A program made the position numbers and the translations under genes. Positions 17,725 to 26,553 of a stretch of 64,000 nucleotides of DNA are shown here, piece after piece. Source of the stretch: Vibrio atypicus. GTDB lineage: Bacteria; Pseudomonadota; Gammaproteobacteria; Enterobacterales; Vibrionaceae. Numbering within the stretch: the stretch's first letter is position 1; the number at the start of each line of letters is the position of its first letter. Where the stretch lies: assembly GCF_009811315.1 (NCBI RefSeq), contig NZ_BLID01000005.1:1-64000 (forward strand), given 5' to 3'. The notes under the pieces were generated by a model, which saw only the letters and a list, made by a program, of their open reading frames with translations, had not been told where the DNA came from and made no database searches.

Positions 17725-20157
17725 ATGGATATACGCTCCTCGCTCAAACGAAAAAGTATTTACGCGCTCGCATTTTACCTTGCGGTGGTGATTGCTCTTA
17801 TTGGTACGGTCAGCTATCAAGTGGTAGAACCGCCGACTCGTGATCAATTGAAAAAGAATCTTGATTTGCGTACCGAGCTCATAGCAGTTCAAATTCAAGA
17901 GCCGATAAACAGTTCACTCGGTATTTTACAAAGTGTGGCCAGTATTGGCAGCAACCACGAAACCCAAGAACATCAGGCAGAACTTCTTCATAGCCTATTT
18001 TCCTTAGTGAAAGGCGTCACCATTAGTGGTGGGCTTTGGCCGATTCCCTATTCCATATATGACGATATGGCTTATTCAAGCTTATTCTTCAATCGCTCAG
18101 AAGATGGTGTAGTCGACCGAGTGTATTCTTGGGATAACCCTCAATCTGGTGGCTACGATAACGAATCTTGGTATACCTCTGTTGTAAATACTCCGATTGG
18201 TACCGTGTCTTGGTCTCAGGTGTATATTGACCCTTTTACGCAGGTTCAAATGATCACTGCCTCAACGCCTTATTATATTGATGGCGTGTTTTCTGGGGTT
18301 GCGACGGTAGACATCTCACTCGAAAGCTTAGTGAACTTTGTACGCCGCCACGCTGAAGAATATGACTTGGGAGTGATATTACGAGATTCCTATGGAGAGA
18401 TGATTACTGAACATAACTTTCAAATCGTAGAAGGGATATACATCAGCCAATTTAGCTTTGGCGACTTTAATTGGAGTGTGGATGTCGTCAATGCAAAGCG
18501 CATCGTAGCAGAACAAGTTTATGATGTGGTTTCTAAAGTAGAGACGGGCATCATCCCGATCATGTTGTTGTGCGTAATGCTTGGTTACTTTCTGATTAAC
18601 CGTTTCTTGATCTCGCCAGTTATCGCTATTGCAAAAAACGTCGATGATTCGAAAGAGGGCGGTATCATCGATATTCGTTACAATAGCCGGGATGAAATTA
18701 GACACCTCATTGATACCTTTAATCAAAAAACCGTTTACATAGAAGCCGAAAAGGTCAAAGCGCAGGCATCGACTAAAGCGAAGAGTGCGTTTTTGGCGAC
18801 CCTTTCTCACGAGATCAGAACGCCAATGAATGGTGTGCTAGGTACCGCTCAGATCTTATTGAAAACCCAGATGGATAAAGAGCAGCGTAAACACCTTCGT
18901 ACCTTGTATGACTCTGGCGATCACATGATGACGCTACTCAATGAGATTCTCGACTTTTCTAAGATAGAGCAGGGACATCTGGAGTTAGAGTGCAATCCAT
19001 TTCCACTTGAATCAATTTTGGGCAGTATCAACAGTGTTTATCACACGCTGTGCTCAGAAAAGGGTTTGCAATTTAAAATAGTTTCCGACGTGCCGATAGA
19101 CAGGTGGTTTCGCTCCGATAAGGCGCGCTTGCGTCAGATTTTATTTAACTTACTCAATAATGCCGTCAAGTTTACTTCTCATGGATATGTAGAAGTACAC
19201 TTCAGTGAAATTACGGTGAATGGCTATAACTATCTGCAAATAAAAGTACGAGACACCGGAATTGGAATTGCCAAAGAGGCTCAAGCCAAGATCTTTAACC
19301 CATTCGAACAAGCTGAATCCTCTACGACTCGACGTTTTGGCGGGACAGGTCTAGGCCTTGCTATCGTGAAGCAACTGTGTGAGTTAATGGATGGAGATAT
19401 TCAGTTAACTAGCGAAACGGGCATTGGTTCTTGTTTTGAAGTTAAATTACAAATGGAAGTCTGTGATGCCATCTCTATTGAAGCGAAAGAGCATAAAAAA
19501 TTAGATTACAAAGGCCTAAAAGTGCTGATCGTCGAAGACAATCGAACGAATGCGATCATCATGACAACCTTTATGACCAACAAAGGCTTTATTTGCGAAT
19601 GTGTAGAGAATGGCGAGCTGGCCGTGCATGCAGTTGTTACAGGGCAATATGATTTGATTTTGATGGATAACCATATGCCAGTCATGGATGGGGTAGAAGC
19701 AACAACGACGATTCGAGCGCTGAATGATAGTAAGTCCCAATTGCTGATATTTGGTTGTACTGCGGATGTGTTTAAAGATACCCGTGAACGCATGCACAAA
19801 GCAGGGGTGGATTACATTATCTCGAAGCCCATCGATGAAAATGATCTTGATGACGCCCTATTTACTTACGTTGAGAAGCTGTACCAATATCAGCCGAAGC
19901 TACTTAAAACACAATCTAGCTCGGTAGAAGAAAGTGTGGAAGAGTTGTTAGTGGCATGCTTTATGGCGATTGAAAACTGTGAATATAGAGCAGCATTAGG
20001 TTCATTCCAGAGAATTTGTGGGCAGATTGATGTCGAAGCGAACCCTTTATTAACCTCATGCATTGAGCGTATCGACGCTAATCTAAATAATAATGAGGCT
20101 CCGAATCAGGGAGACATAGATTTATTTGCCGTTCAAGTAACTGAGTTCTGTAGTTAA
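17725..20157 (+). CDS. Hybrid sensor histidine kinase with periplasmic Cache-type sensor
   Basis: The 810-residue protein has TM1 (about 12-33). A periplasmic domain of about 230 residues with Cache-like features follows (NESWYTSVVNTPIGTVSWSQVYID). TM2 is near 275-297, then a HAMP-like linker. HisKA carries the phospho-His in [13 protein letters not shown] (about 363). The HATPase domain has the N box NLLNNAVKFT, G1 DTGIGIAKEA and G2 GGTGLGLAI. A receiver domain carries the phospho-Asp in LILMDNHMPVMDG. The last 100 residues are helical without an Hpt histidine. ATG 17725 is preferred over the TTG six bases earlier. No partner regulator is adjacent. Confidence 0.88.
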   Translation: MDIRSSLKRKSIYALAFYLAVVIALIGTVSYQVVEPPTRDQLKKNLDLRTELIAVQIQEPINSSLGILQSVASIGSNHETQEHQAELLHSLFSLVKGVTISGGLWPIPYSIYDDMAYSSLFFNRSEDGVVDRVYSWDNPQSGGYDNESWYTSVVNTPIGTVSWSQVYIDPFTQVQMITASTPYYIDGVFSGVATVDISLESLVNFVRRHAEEYDLGVILRDSYGEMITEHNFQIVEGIYISQFSFGDFNWSVDVVNAKRIVAEQVYDVVSKVETGIIPIMLLCVMLGYFLINRFLISPVIAIAKNVDDSKEGGIIDIRYNSRDEIRHLIDTFNQKTVYIEAEKVKAQASTKAKSAFLATLSHEIRTPMNGVLGTAQILLKTQMDKEQRKHLRTLYDSGDHMMTLLNEILDFSKIEQGHLELECNPFPLESILGSINSVYHTLCSEKGLQFKIVSDVPIDRWFRSDKARLRQILFNLLNNAVKFTSHGYVEVHFSEITVNGYNYLQIKVRDTGIGIAKEAQAKIFNPFEQAESSTTRRFGGTGLGLAIVKQLCELMDGDIQLTSETGIGSCFEVKLQMEVCDAISIEAKEHKKLDYKGLKVLIVEDNRTNAIIMTTFMTNKGFICECVENGELAVHAVVTGQYDLILMDNHMPVMDGVEATTTIRALNDSKSQLLIFGCTADVFKDTRERMHKAGVDYIISKPIDENDLDDALFTYVEKLYQYQPKLLKTQSSSVEESVEELLVACFMAIENCEYRAALGSFQRICGQIDVEANPLLTSCIERIDANLNNNEAPNQGDIDLFAVQVTEFCS

Positions 20158-20380
20158 ATTACATGATTTGACTGTTTTTTGACCTTGTGGCGGAAAAGTA
20201 GTGATTTAGACCAAGTTTACTTACAAATTTGGTTGTTTATTTACCGCTTGTTTTTAAATTTGAAATCTAAAACTAGATAATTGGTGTTTTAATAGCGATA
20301 TAAACTACTAGTGTGATTTTTAGTTAGTTTTTCGTGTTGTATATTTGATGTTTTGCTAGTTATTTGTTTTGGAGTAAGTA

Positions 20381-20830
20381 ATGAAGTCTCGCGGGCCTTT
20401 TTGTATTCGCAATGCCGCAGCGGATACGTTCGCCATGGTGGTGTTCTGTTTTATCTCAGGAATGATCATTGAGATTTTTATTTCAGGCATGACCTTTGAA
20501 CAATCTTTGGCTTCGCGAACTCTGTCTATTCCAGTAAATATCGCGATTGCATTCCCTTACGGCCTATTCCGAGATTTTGTGCTACGCCAAGGCGCGAGAA
20601 TCTCTGACACTGGCGTAATGAAGAACCTGTCTGATTTGGTGGCGTATGTTTTGTTTCAATCACCAGTTTATGCCGCGATTCTGTTTACTGTCGGTGCTTC
20701 TACCGATCAAATCATCACAGCGGTAACCTCTAACGCTGTCGTTTCTTGCGGTATGGGCGTACTTTACGGTTACTTCTTAGATATGTGTCGTAAGTGGTTT
20801 CGCGTACCTGGCTACTATCAAGAGGCCTAA
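20381..20830 (+). CDS. alaE: L-alanine exporter AlaE
   Basis: This 149-residue protein has four membrane helices and the AlaE family sequence: [20 protein letters not shown] (about 10-29), [17 protein letters not shown], LADxxAYVxFQSPVYxAI-like [17 protein letters not shown], and [18 protein letters not shown] at the end. The E. coli homologue exports L-alanine and prevents toxic build-up from peptides. A GGAG site lies 8 bp upstream. The 223-bp gap before it is AT-rich with no gene seen and presumably holds the promoter. Confidence 0.93.
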   Translation: MKSRGPFCIRNAAADTFAMVVFCFISGMIIEIFISGMTFEQSLASRTLSIPVNIAIAFPYGLFRDFVLRQGARISDTGVMKNLSDLVAYVLFQSPVYAAILFTVGASTDQIITAVTSNAVVSCGMGVLYGYFLDMCRKWFRVPGYYQEA

Positions 20831-20906
20831 TTTGCTTGATTCACAATCGAATTAGCCAGTTAATAACCAAACAAACGCAATAGGGCGCTTTTTTTAGGGA
20901 TTGGAC

Positions 20907-20935
20907 TTGACCTAACCTAATAGAATCATTAAATT
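20907..20935 (+). promoter_or_regulatory. Candidate promoter of tRNA-Ser
   Basis: TTGACC and TAAATT are spaced by 17 bp and end about 40 bp before the mature tRNA 5' end. The -35 element is good; the -10 is weak. Confidence 0.45.
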
Positions 20936-20975
20936 AGCGCCTCGTTGGTTAACGAAACCAACCACAATTTGATTC

Positions 20976-21063
20976 GGTGAGTTGTCCGAGTGGCTGAAGG
21001 AGCACGCCTGGAAAGTGTGTATACGGCAACGTATCGAGAGTTCGAATCTCTCACTCACCGCCA
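20976..21063 (+). tRNA. tRNA-Ser (anticodon GGA)
   Basis: The 88-nt sequence folds as a class II tRNA. The acceptor strands GGTGAGT and ACTCACC pair, with discriminator G and an encoded CCA. The anticodon loop CTGGAAA carries GGA, reading UCC and UCU serine codons. A long variable arm (GTATACGGCAACGTATC) is typical of tRNA-Ser, and the T-loop TTCGAAT is canonical. Recombinase remnants directly downstream suggest that its 3' end served as an integration site. Confidence 0.96.
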
Positions 21064-21070
21064 CATTCTA

Positions 21071-21098
21071 AAAGGTCTGATTTATCAGGCCTTTTTTT
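21071..21098 (+). terminator. Terminator after tRNA-Ser
   Basis: AAGGTCTGA-ttta-TCAGGCCTT forms a 9-bp stem with one G-U pair, followed by a run of seven T residues. Confidence 0.88.
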
Positions 21099-21148
21099 CA
21101 TATCTGAAGGTTCTACAAGATAGCAGTAGCCCACACTGGAGCTAACAC

Positions 21149-21340
21149 ATGCTATTAAACCATCGTTTACCCTCACGTAAAGCATTGTACCTTTTCACCA
21201 GTCGAACGGGTGTTTATACCTTTCGGTGGAGCATTAGGAATAATGGCAAGCACCACCAGCTAACACTTAGTCTAAAAACAAGAGATTCCCTCACTGCTGT
21301 TAGGTTGGCTTCTGATTTGGCTATTCGACTCTCGATAAGA
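21149..21340 (+). pseudogene. N-terminal remnant of a phage-type tyrosine integrase
   Basis: About 64 codons from ATG 21149 resemble the N-terminal arm-binding domain of phage/island integrases: ALYLFTSRTGVYTFRWSIR, then HHQLTLSLKTRDSLTAVRLASDLAIRL, matching the common pattern of YxFRxRIP...SLxTRDxxxAxxLA. The catalytic domain with its Arg-His-Arg-Tyr residues is absent. The frame continues for about 14 more codons into unrelated DNA and stops at 21382. The position 85 bp after a tRNA gene fits an integrase at an attachment site. I infer a decayed island integrase. Confidence 0.65.
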
Positions 21341-21342
21341 CT

Positions 21343-21447
21343 TTACATTCACGCATACAGGAACTTGCAGATCAGGGAGTGAATAAGCACGCGATCAGTA
21401 AAGAGCTTGGGTGTAGTCGGACGACGGTGTATAAGGTGTTGGGGTAA
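21343..21447 (+). pseudogene. C-terminal HTH remnant of a serine recombinase (resolvase/invertase)
   Basis: In a different frame from the integrase remnant, codons ending at the TAA 21445-21447 read HSRIQELADQGVNKHAISK and then ELGCSRTTVYKVLG. This is the DNA-binding helix-turn-helix tail of resolvase/invertase-type recombinases. There is no start codon or catalytic serine domain. It joins directly to the integrase fragment, so a deletion or rearrangement probably fused two mobile-element relics. Confidence 0.6.
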
Positions 21448-21642
21448 GGAAAAGTCCTTGCGCTTTCTCTTCTTAGACGATTACTTAAAGTTGTTAATAT
21501 TAATTTGTCGCATAAATGATAAATATATCTTTAATTATTTCCATTTATTACCTAGGTGCTTAATTGTGATTTTGATTCAAAAAATAATTTCTGTTTGAAA
21601 GGTAAACTTCACACATCATTTGAACAAGAGATTAAACTAGTT

Positions 21643-22941
21643 TTGAAAAATCCGATTTTATTGACTTTTTTGCTTGCTGCTACTCCAGTCGTAACGGCTG
21701 GGGTTAGAATCCCTCCGCCTGAACCTATTTATATGGAAAAATCAATAACAGCAGATGGTAGTGATATAGAATGGGCTAACATTGAGCCCGATTTTAATAT
21801 TAATTATAACGATATTGGTGTTGAACTTAGCATTCAAGAGTTTGTTAACAAGTTCTACTATAACTATGTACCTTCCCAAATCATCGACCAAAAGGTGACA
21901 GGCTATTTGTTTAAGATTGACGGCACAGAGACCTTCAAACTGGGTGAAAAGCTGTCGCTTGTTGTTAAGTTTAAAGATCTAGCTAGTGGTGAGTTGCTAA
22001 CTAGGACAAGCTGTAGTACTAAACAGTATAGTAACGGAAGAAGAGTTAAAAAGTGTACGACTGTTGATTTAAAGAATCAGCTTGATTTATACAGAGATAA
22101 AAAAACAGGAAAGCTACGTTATAAATATGATTCTGACGGATTCCATGTAGAGTATGGCTCTAAGCTCATTAATGGTACGGAATTTTTTGAAATATATACC
22201 AGTGATGGGAATTTTTTCACTCATGAAAACCTAAAACTAGGGACTTATAAACCAGTTGTTATCGTGACTGCTCAAAACGAATTGAGTGACAAGGCTGGTG
22301 TAGGGCGAATGCAGAGGTCGTTTAATAACAGCCCTTGGTCTTCATACTCTAGTCGACATATTTATGATATACAGCCCGGAGCTGAAGCCTATCTTAGAGA
22401 TATACCTGATGTGAGACCAGTTGTTCAGGTTGGGGTAAGTGCTCAGCTCCATCGTACTGATTTTAATCTTGCTGTATCTTCTGATTTCAGAAACTTAACA
22501 CTTTCTTATGATGCCGGAGCGACTCTCATTAACACTGACCGCGAAATTGAAATATTTGTCAACGCTTTTGCTACTGATGACTTAAATAAAGTTACAACAG
22601 GTAGAACAACAACGGTTGCTGGTGATATTGGACTTCCGGGACCTCTGATCAACAAAATAAACGTTGGGGCGCAAGTTATTTACGATGATGAGGATCTAGC
22701 GTTTGGCGCAGGCCTTTCATTTGGAGTGGGTCTTCCTGATTCTGACGTATCGGTTAACTACGGGAATATCTTGTTTACGACAGAAGAAGAATTATCTCCT
22801 GCCAAAGTTGTAGCTGCTGTACTTAAAAGACAAAAGAAAGAATCAGGCAGTGACAAGAAAGAACGTATTCATAGAGAGAACCGACGAGAAGGTAGAACTT
22901 CAAGAGTAAGAGGTGAAGGGGGAAGATCAATTGAGAATTAG
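21643..22941 (+). CDS. Unknown secreted protein, AT-rich
   Basis: I do not recognise this family. The frame is open from a GTG at 21556, but a signal-peptide-like N-terminus appears only at a TTG at 21643 (LKNPILLTFLLAATPVVTAG, probable cleavage after the last Ala). That start gives 432 residues; both starts are uncertain. The mature part is rich in Asp, Tyr and Asn with alternating hydrophobic residues, and two Cys lie close together (about 125-140). The segment PVVQVGVSAQLHRTDFNLAV to VSVNYGNILF could form beta-strands of a barrel or sandwich. The last 45 residues are a basic, Lys/Arg/Glu-rich tail. Base composition is more AT-rich than the flanking core genes, consistent with transfer. Confidence 0.6.
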   Translation: MKNPILLTFLLAATPVVTAGVRIPPPEPIYMEKSITADGSDIEWANIEPDFNINYNDIGVELSIQEFVNKFYYNYVPSQIIDQKVTGYLFKIDGTETFKLGEKLSLVVKFKDLASGELLTRTSCSTKQYSNGRRVKKCTTVDLKNQLDLYRDKKTGKLRYKYDSDGFHVEYGSKLINGTEFFEIYTSDGNFFTHENLKLGTYKPVVIVTAQNELSDKAGVGRMQRSFNNSPWSSYSSRHIYDIQPGAEAYLRDIPDVRPVVQVGVSAQLHRTDFNLAVSSDFRNLTLSYDAGATLINTDREIEIFVNAFATDDLNKVTTGRTTTVAGDIGLPGPLINKINVGAQVIYDDEDLAFGAGLSFGVGLPDSDVSVNYGNILFTTEEELSPAKVVAAVLKRQKKESGSDKKERIHRENRREGRTSRVRGEGGRSIEN

Positions 22942-22946
22942 AACAT

Positions 22947-23180
22947 ATGTGCTCTATTGAAATAGTTTCAAATAGTGATTGGCTGAGGTTGTTGTCGGCT
23001 ATTGTTGGTTTGGGTGTTTTCTTTAAGGTATTTATATTAAAGAGGCTGTCGAACCATCCATATGAAGGAAAAAAAACGGAGTATTTTGCCCGTGGACTAG
23101 GCTTTATTGGGACTGTTTTTATGACGTGGGCGTTAATTGTTCATGTGATAGCTATCTACGAAAAAGCCTGTTTGAGTTAA
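22947..23180 (+). CDS. Small unknown membrane protein
   Basis: The 77-residue protein begins 5 bp after the stop of the secreted protein and is probably co-transcribed with it. Two hydrophobic helices are visible (about 12-30, WLRLLSAIVGLGVFFKVFIL, and 50-70, GLGFIGTVFMTWALIVHVIA), separated by a charged loop HPYEGKKTEYFARG. No family is recognised. The spacing and shared composition argue that the two genes arrived together. Confidence 0.6.
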   Translation: MCSIEIVSNSDWLRLLSAIVGLGVFFKVFILKRLSNHPYEGKKTEYFARGLGFIGTVFMTWALIVHVIAIYEKACLS

Positions 23181-23411
23181 GTAAAAAAATGTGGCCTTGC
23201 TGATCACTCCAGCTTAGTCTGGCCACTTCCTACCTTTTCCCACCAAACAGCATGCAATGGGCTAAACACGTGAAACTTCGTTACACAGCCCATCACATAA
23301 AGGTCGAAAAAGATAGGGCGGCACAACTTATCGTCAGCTCTGACTTGTATACTCTCGGTACGTTTTCTTTTGGCTGTACCGACCAATCCATAAAAGACGC
23401 AAGTTGTTTAA

Positions 23412-23435
23412 AGCCCCAGCAGAAATGCTAGGGCT
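23412..23435. terminator. Hairpin between convergent genes
   Basis: AGCCCCAGCA-gaaa-TGCTAGGGCT forms a 10-bp stem with one C-A mismatch and a GAAA loop. Short T-rich stretches lie on both sides. It sits just before the end of the minus-strand NERD gene and probably ends transcription from one or both sides. The other roughly 230 bp of this gap (23181-23411) show nothing I can support. Confidence 0.5.
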
Positions 23436-23456
23436 CTTTCGTTCATATCTTTTAGG

Positions 23457-24428
23457 TTACAGCTGAGCAGAGTTCGTATGCTTAAAAGTGGTTTGCGAGC
23501 CACAGTTACAGCTTACGGTGTAAAGTTGTTTTCGCTTAGAAACTCGAGTTTTTTTGCTACCACAACTCAGACATGCTTGAACCATCGAAGTATTTGTTTC
23601 GCATTCGGAACAGGTTACATAGTAGCCAAATTTTCCATACTTTGGCTCCGTGTTGCTGTTTTCGCATTTTTTACATTGAAACCATGATGAGCGGTTAGTT
23701 AGATCTGTACATTTAGCGCCTTCATTTTTAGTTGCTTTTGAATCGCTAGCGTTAGCCTTTAAGTGTTCGGTAGATTGTTTTTGGGGTGGTAAATTTGGTG
23801 TGTGAGCGGCCAGTAGAAAGTACTTAATATTAGTGAGTTCGGATGAGCTGAAAGAAGGGTTAGGTCTTAAAATATTGCTGTTGCGAGAAATAATTTCTTT
23901 TACACGACTGCCAATTGCTTCCGCTTTAACGACTTTCGGTGAAAGTTTAGAAGGTATATGTGAGCGGTCAATGATTGCGTCGTTTGAAGCAGCACATAAT
24001 ATGTCCCAGCAGCGCCCACCAAAGTATCCTTGAAGTGCAACTACAAGTACTTTTGCAAGCATAGAATCCGCATTATCATTTAGTAGTTTTTTAAGAAGTC
24101 TAGCTTGTATCTCAGCTTGAGTAATTGGGGACGGCATTCCAGCCCAACGCCCACGAACCGTTCTTTGCCATTCCAATTGGTCATTGATTTTCACCGTACC
24201 TTTTATTGATTTTGACTCTATGAGAATGAATCCTTTTTTATAGACAACCAAATGGTCGATTTGGGCGAATTCGTGATTGAGTTCGATTCTTAGATCATTG
24301 AAAACAAGAACATCCTCCTGCTCTGAAAATTGACGTTTTAAATAAAAAGCTACATCACTTTCAACCTGGTCACCGAGCTGTTTTTTATAGTCGGTCGATA
24401 CCGAAACGTCTTTGTCCTTAATTATCAT
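23457..24428 (-). CDS. NERD-domain protein with C-terminal zinc ribbons
   Basis: The 323-residue protein has an N-terminal NERD (nuclease-related) domain. VESDVAFYLKRQF (about 22-34), FAQIDHLVVYKKGFILIESK (about 54-73) with the restriction-fold D...ExK pattern, and KINDQLEWQR are typical. The C-terminal 85 residues contain four CxxC/CxC-type pairs (FQCKKCEN, TCSECE, CLSCGSK, SCNCG), likely two zinc ribbons similar to topoisomerase I tails. It is probably a DNA-binding nuclease-like protein. It lies divergent from the methyltransferase-HNH pair, in a stretch next to recombinase relics. Its substrate is unknown. Confidence 0.8.
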   Translation of the reverse strand: MIIKDKDVSVSTDYKKQLGDQVESDVAFYLKRQFSEQEDVLVFNDLRIELNHEFAQIDHLVVYKKGFILIESKSIKGTVKINDQLEWQRTVRGRWAGMPSPITQAEIQARLLKKLLNDNADSMLAKVLVVALQGYFGGRCWDILCAASNDAIIDRSHIPSKLSPKVVKAEAIGSRVKEIISRNSNILRPNPSFSSSELTNIKYFLLAAHTPNLPPQKQSTEHLKANASDSKATKNEGAKCTDLTNRSSWFQCKKCENSNTEPKYGKFGYYVTCSECETNTSMVQACLSCGSKKTRVSKRKQLYTVSCNCGSQTTFKHTNSAQL

Positions 24429-24646
24429 TATTCCTAGCCTATGATTTTCTTTTTATGCTATCACGCTCGTATCATTCTTTGGTCAAGCAAACGAGCATAA
24501 ATATGTTTAGTTTGTGATGCATCGTAAAAACAATGGTCAGCTAAATACGAGATTAACTCACAATAAGTCATTCTTTTCTCGTACTTTATCGCCATATGCA
24601 ATCAAGATGGTTATTATGCCTTTAGGGAAACTTTTGGGTATTTGCC

Positions 24647-25264
24647 ATGGATGTAAACCTCTCTTTTTACGACGAAAATGCTGTTCAATTGGCTGAGCAG
24701 TATGACTCTGTTGATTTTGAATCTGTACATAGTAGTTGGCGATCATATTGGCCCCTATCTGGTAGCCGAGTGCTGGATATCGGGGCAGGGTCAGGGAGAG
24801 ACGCCCAGTGGTTTGATTCACAAGGCTGTAAGGTAGTCGCTATTGAGCCTTCGGCAGGTTTCCGCCAGTTAGGCCAAGAGCGTACCTCAGCTGCAGTTCA
24901 TTGGGTTGATGCGCAGCTTCCAGACCTTAGTTCTATAGACTCTTTGCCTTATAGATTCGATCTTATTCTTGTTTCAGCTGTTTGGATGCATATTCCGGTA
25001 CCTAAGCGCTATCAGTCACTTCTCTCGATGGTAGAACGGTTAGCTGAAAAGGGAAGAGTAGTCATTACCCTACGTCATGGTGCGTTCGGTGATGGGCGTA
25101 CAAGCTATGGTGTTTCTCTTGCTGAATTAGAACAGATAGCTCAACGATTAGAGTTAGTGATTTGCCATGTTGAAGATACCGAGGATGGCCTATCTCGGAC
25201 AGGATTGACTTGGCAAACTGTGGTATTAGAAAAAGCATCATCAATGCAGAGAAAGAGGAAATAA
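24647..25264 (+). CDS. Class I SAM-dependent methyltransferase
   Basis: The 205-residue protein has a Rossmann methyltransferase fold. Motif I is VLDIGAGSGRDAQWF (about 42-56), an acidic residue ends strand 2 (VVAIEPS), and motif IV is FDLILVSAVWMHIP, where the small-molecule/protein type is more likely than a DNA amino-MTase because no NPPY or DPPY motif is seen. It ends 3 bp before the HNH endonuclease gene, so the two form an operon. The pairing suggests a shared defence or modification role, but the methyl acceptor is not evident. Confidence 0.8.
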   Translation: MDVNLSFYDENAVQLAEQYDSVDFESVHSSWRSYWPLSGSRVLDIGAGSGRDAQWFDSQGCKVVAIEPSAGFRQLGQERTSAAVHWVDAQLPDLSSIDSLPYRFDLILVSAVWMHIPVPKRYQSLLSMVERLAEKGRVVITLRHGAFGDGRTSYGVSLAELEQIAQRLELVICHVEDTEDGLSRTGLTWQTVVLEKASSMQRKRK

Positions 25265-25267
25265 GCA

Positions 25268-26395
25268 GTGTCTCTTGAGTTCTATGTTGAAAAGTTTCAG
25301 AACCTGAATATGAACAGTGCTGGCGGTAAGAAAAGCCCGCATAAGGTGTGTATGCTGCTGACTGTAATGGACTTGATTCAAGCTGGTCATCTAGTAAAGA
25401 ACAGAATTGAGTTCAACCAAGCGGTGAAAGATCGCTTTAGCCATTACTTTGATAGTTTTGCCCAAGGCAAGGATCGTAATACTCCAGAGAATCCGTTTTA
25501 CCATCTTAAAAGTGAAGGCTTTTGGCACCTGAGTTATCACGCTGGTTATGATGAGACAAACACCAAAAGGTATTCAACCAAAGCGATAAAGTTTGCCTAT
25601 TTAGACCAAGAGCTGTTTGATTATATGAATAGCTCTATTGTTTCAAATGAGTTGAAAGATGCACTTGTGGCGAATTTTGCCGATCTTCCATCTTTGTTTC
25701 GCCAATGGCTGCTCGATATTGGTAAGTCAGAGAAAACTGCGAAGAACTACGTAGGGGCGATTCGAGGTTCTATCTCTAATTGGCTCGCAGATGTAGGTGA
25801 ACTCGAACAACCACTCACAGAGGTTAAATCTTATAAGCAGTTTATTCGTTATGAAGAGCGAGTAAGGCAGTTGGATGAGTTTAAGATTCGGGACTCGCGC
25901 GGTAAAGGGATGTATAGCGCGGCGCTCAATCACTACCATCAGTTTCTAGCCGATCTGTCACAGGTTGATGTTAATGCCGATGTTCGTGGTGTTTTGAACG
26001 ATAACAAGCTGACAGAAACTGAAAAAACGATCTTGGTTAACACTCGAATGGGGCAGGGCCAGTTTCGCTCGAAGCTGGTGGATATGTGGGGTGGTTGCGC
26101 GGTAACAGGCTATCGAAATACGCAACTTCTGGTTGCTTCGCATATTAAGCCTTGGCGCAATTCAAACAACGAAGAAAGGCTTGATAAGTTTAACGGATTG
26201 CTACTTGTTGCGAACTTAGATAAGGCGTTCGATCTCGGGTTTATATCCTTTGATGATGGCGGCAAAGTGATGATTTCAAAGTACCTAGAAGCACCCGATG
26301 TTCTAGGCCTTAGGGAAGGGATGTCGTTTAATATAAGACGAGAGAATAAGCCCTATCTTGGCTACCATCGTGGAGTGTTGTTTAAAGGTTTCTAA
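25268..26395 (+). CDS. HNH endonuclease, putative restriction enzyme with three-part architecture
   Basis: The 375-residue protein has three visible parts. An N-terminal domain (about 1-125) starts with SAGGKKSPHKVCMLLTVMDL and contains NPFYHLKSEGFWHL, a pattern of putative type IV/McrA-like restriction proteins, possibly a DNA-sensing domain. A middle segment (about 140-230, KSEKTAKNYVGAIRGSISNW) resembles the SAM-like core-binding domain of tyrosine recombinases. A C-terminal HNH domain (about 275-325) has CAVTGYRNTQLLVASHIKPW and NGLLLVANLDKAFDLGFISF, with the catalytic His in the SHIKPW region. It starts 3 bp after the methyltransferase gene. Domain names are from pattern memory. Confidence 0.78.
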   Translation: MSLEFYVEKFQNLNMNSAGGKKSPHKVCMLLTVMDLIQAGHLVKNRIEFNQAVKDRFSHYFDSFAQGKDRNTPENPFYHLKSEGFWHLSYHAGYDETNTKRYSTKAIKFAYLDQELFDYMNSSIVSNELKDALVANFADLPSLFRQWLLDIGKSEKTAKNYVGAIRGSISNWLADVGELEQPLTEVKSYKQFIRYEERVRQLDEFKIRDSRGKGMYSAALNHYHQFLADLSQVDVNADVRGVLNDNKLTETEKTILVNTRMGQGQFRSKLVDMWGGCAVTGYRNTQLLVASHIKPWRNSNNEERLDKFNGLLLVANLDKAFDLGFISFDDGGKVMISKYLEAPDVLGLREGMSFNIRRENKPYLGYHRGVLFKGF

Positions 26396-26553
26396 CTTTG
26401 TTCTGCACTCAATAAAGAAAGAGCCAGACATCGCCGCCTTCGCTTGAGGCTTCAAGAGCGACTCAACCGTCAAACCATTGGTTCTTTCACTTTAGGTTAA
26501 TTGAGAAAGGTAAACTGAATATCAGATGGTCAGCAGTTTTTGATTTGACCTCT

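Noticed and set aside
23204..23386. A 60-codon minus-strand frame between the small membrane protein gene and the NERD gene
   Set aside because: It has no recognisable family and no convincing start site; the frame may reflect a recurring Vibrio intergenic sequence, but I cannot support it as a gene.
23181..23456. Possible integron attC (VCR) site in the accessory region
   Set aside because: The hairpin at 23412-23435 is short with a GAAA loop and lacks the paired core sites (GTTRRRY and RYYYAAC), so a cassette array is not supported.
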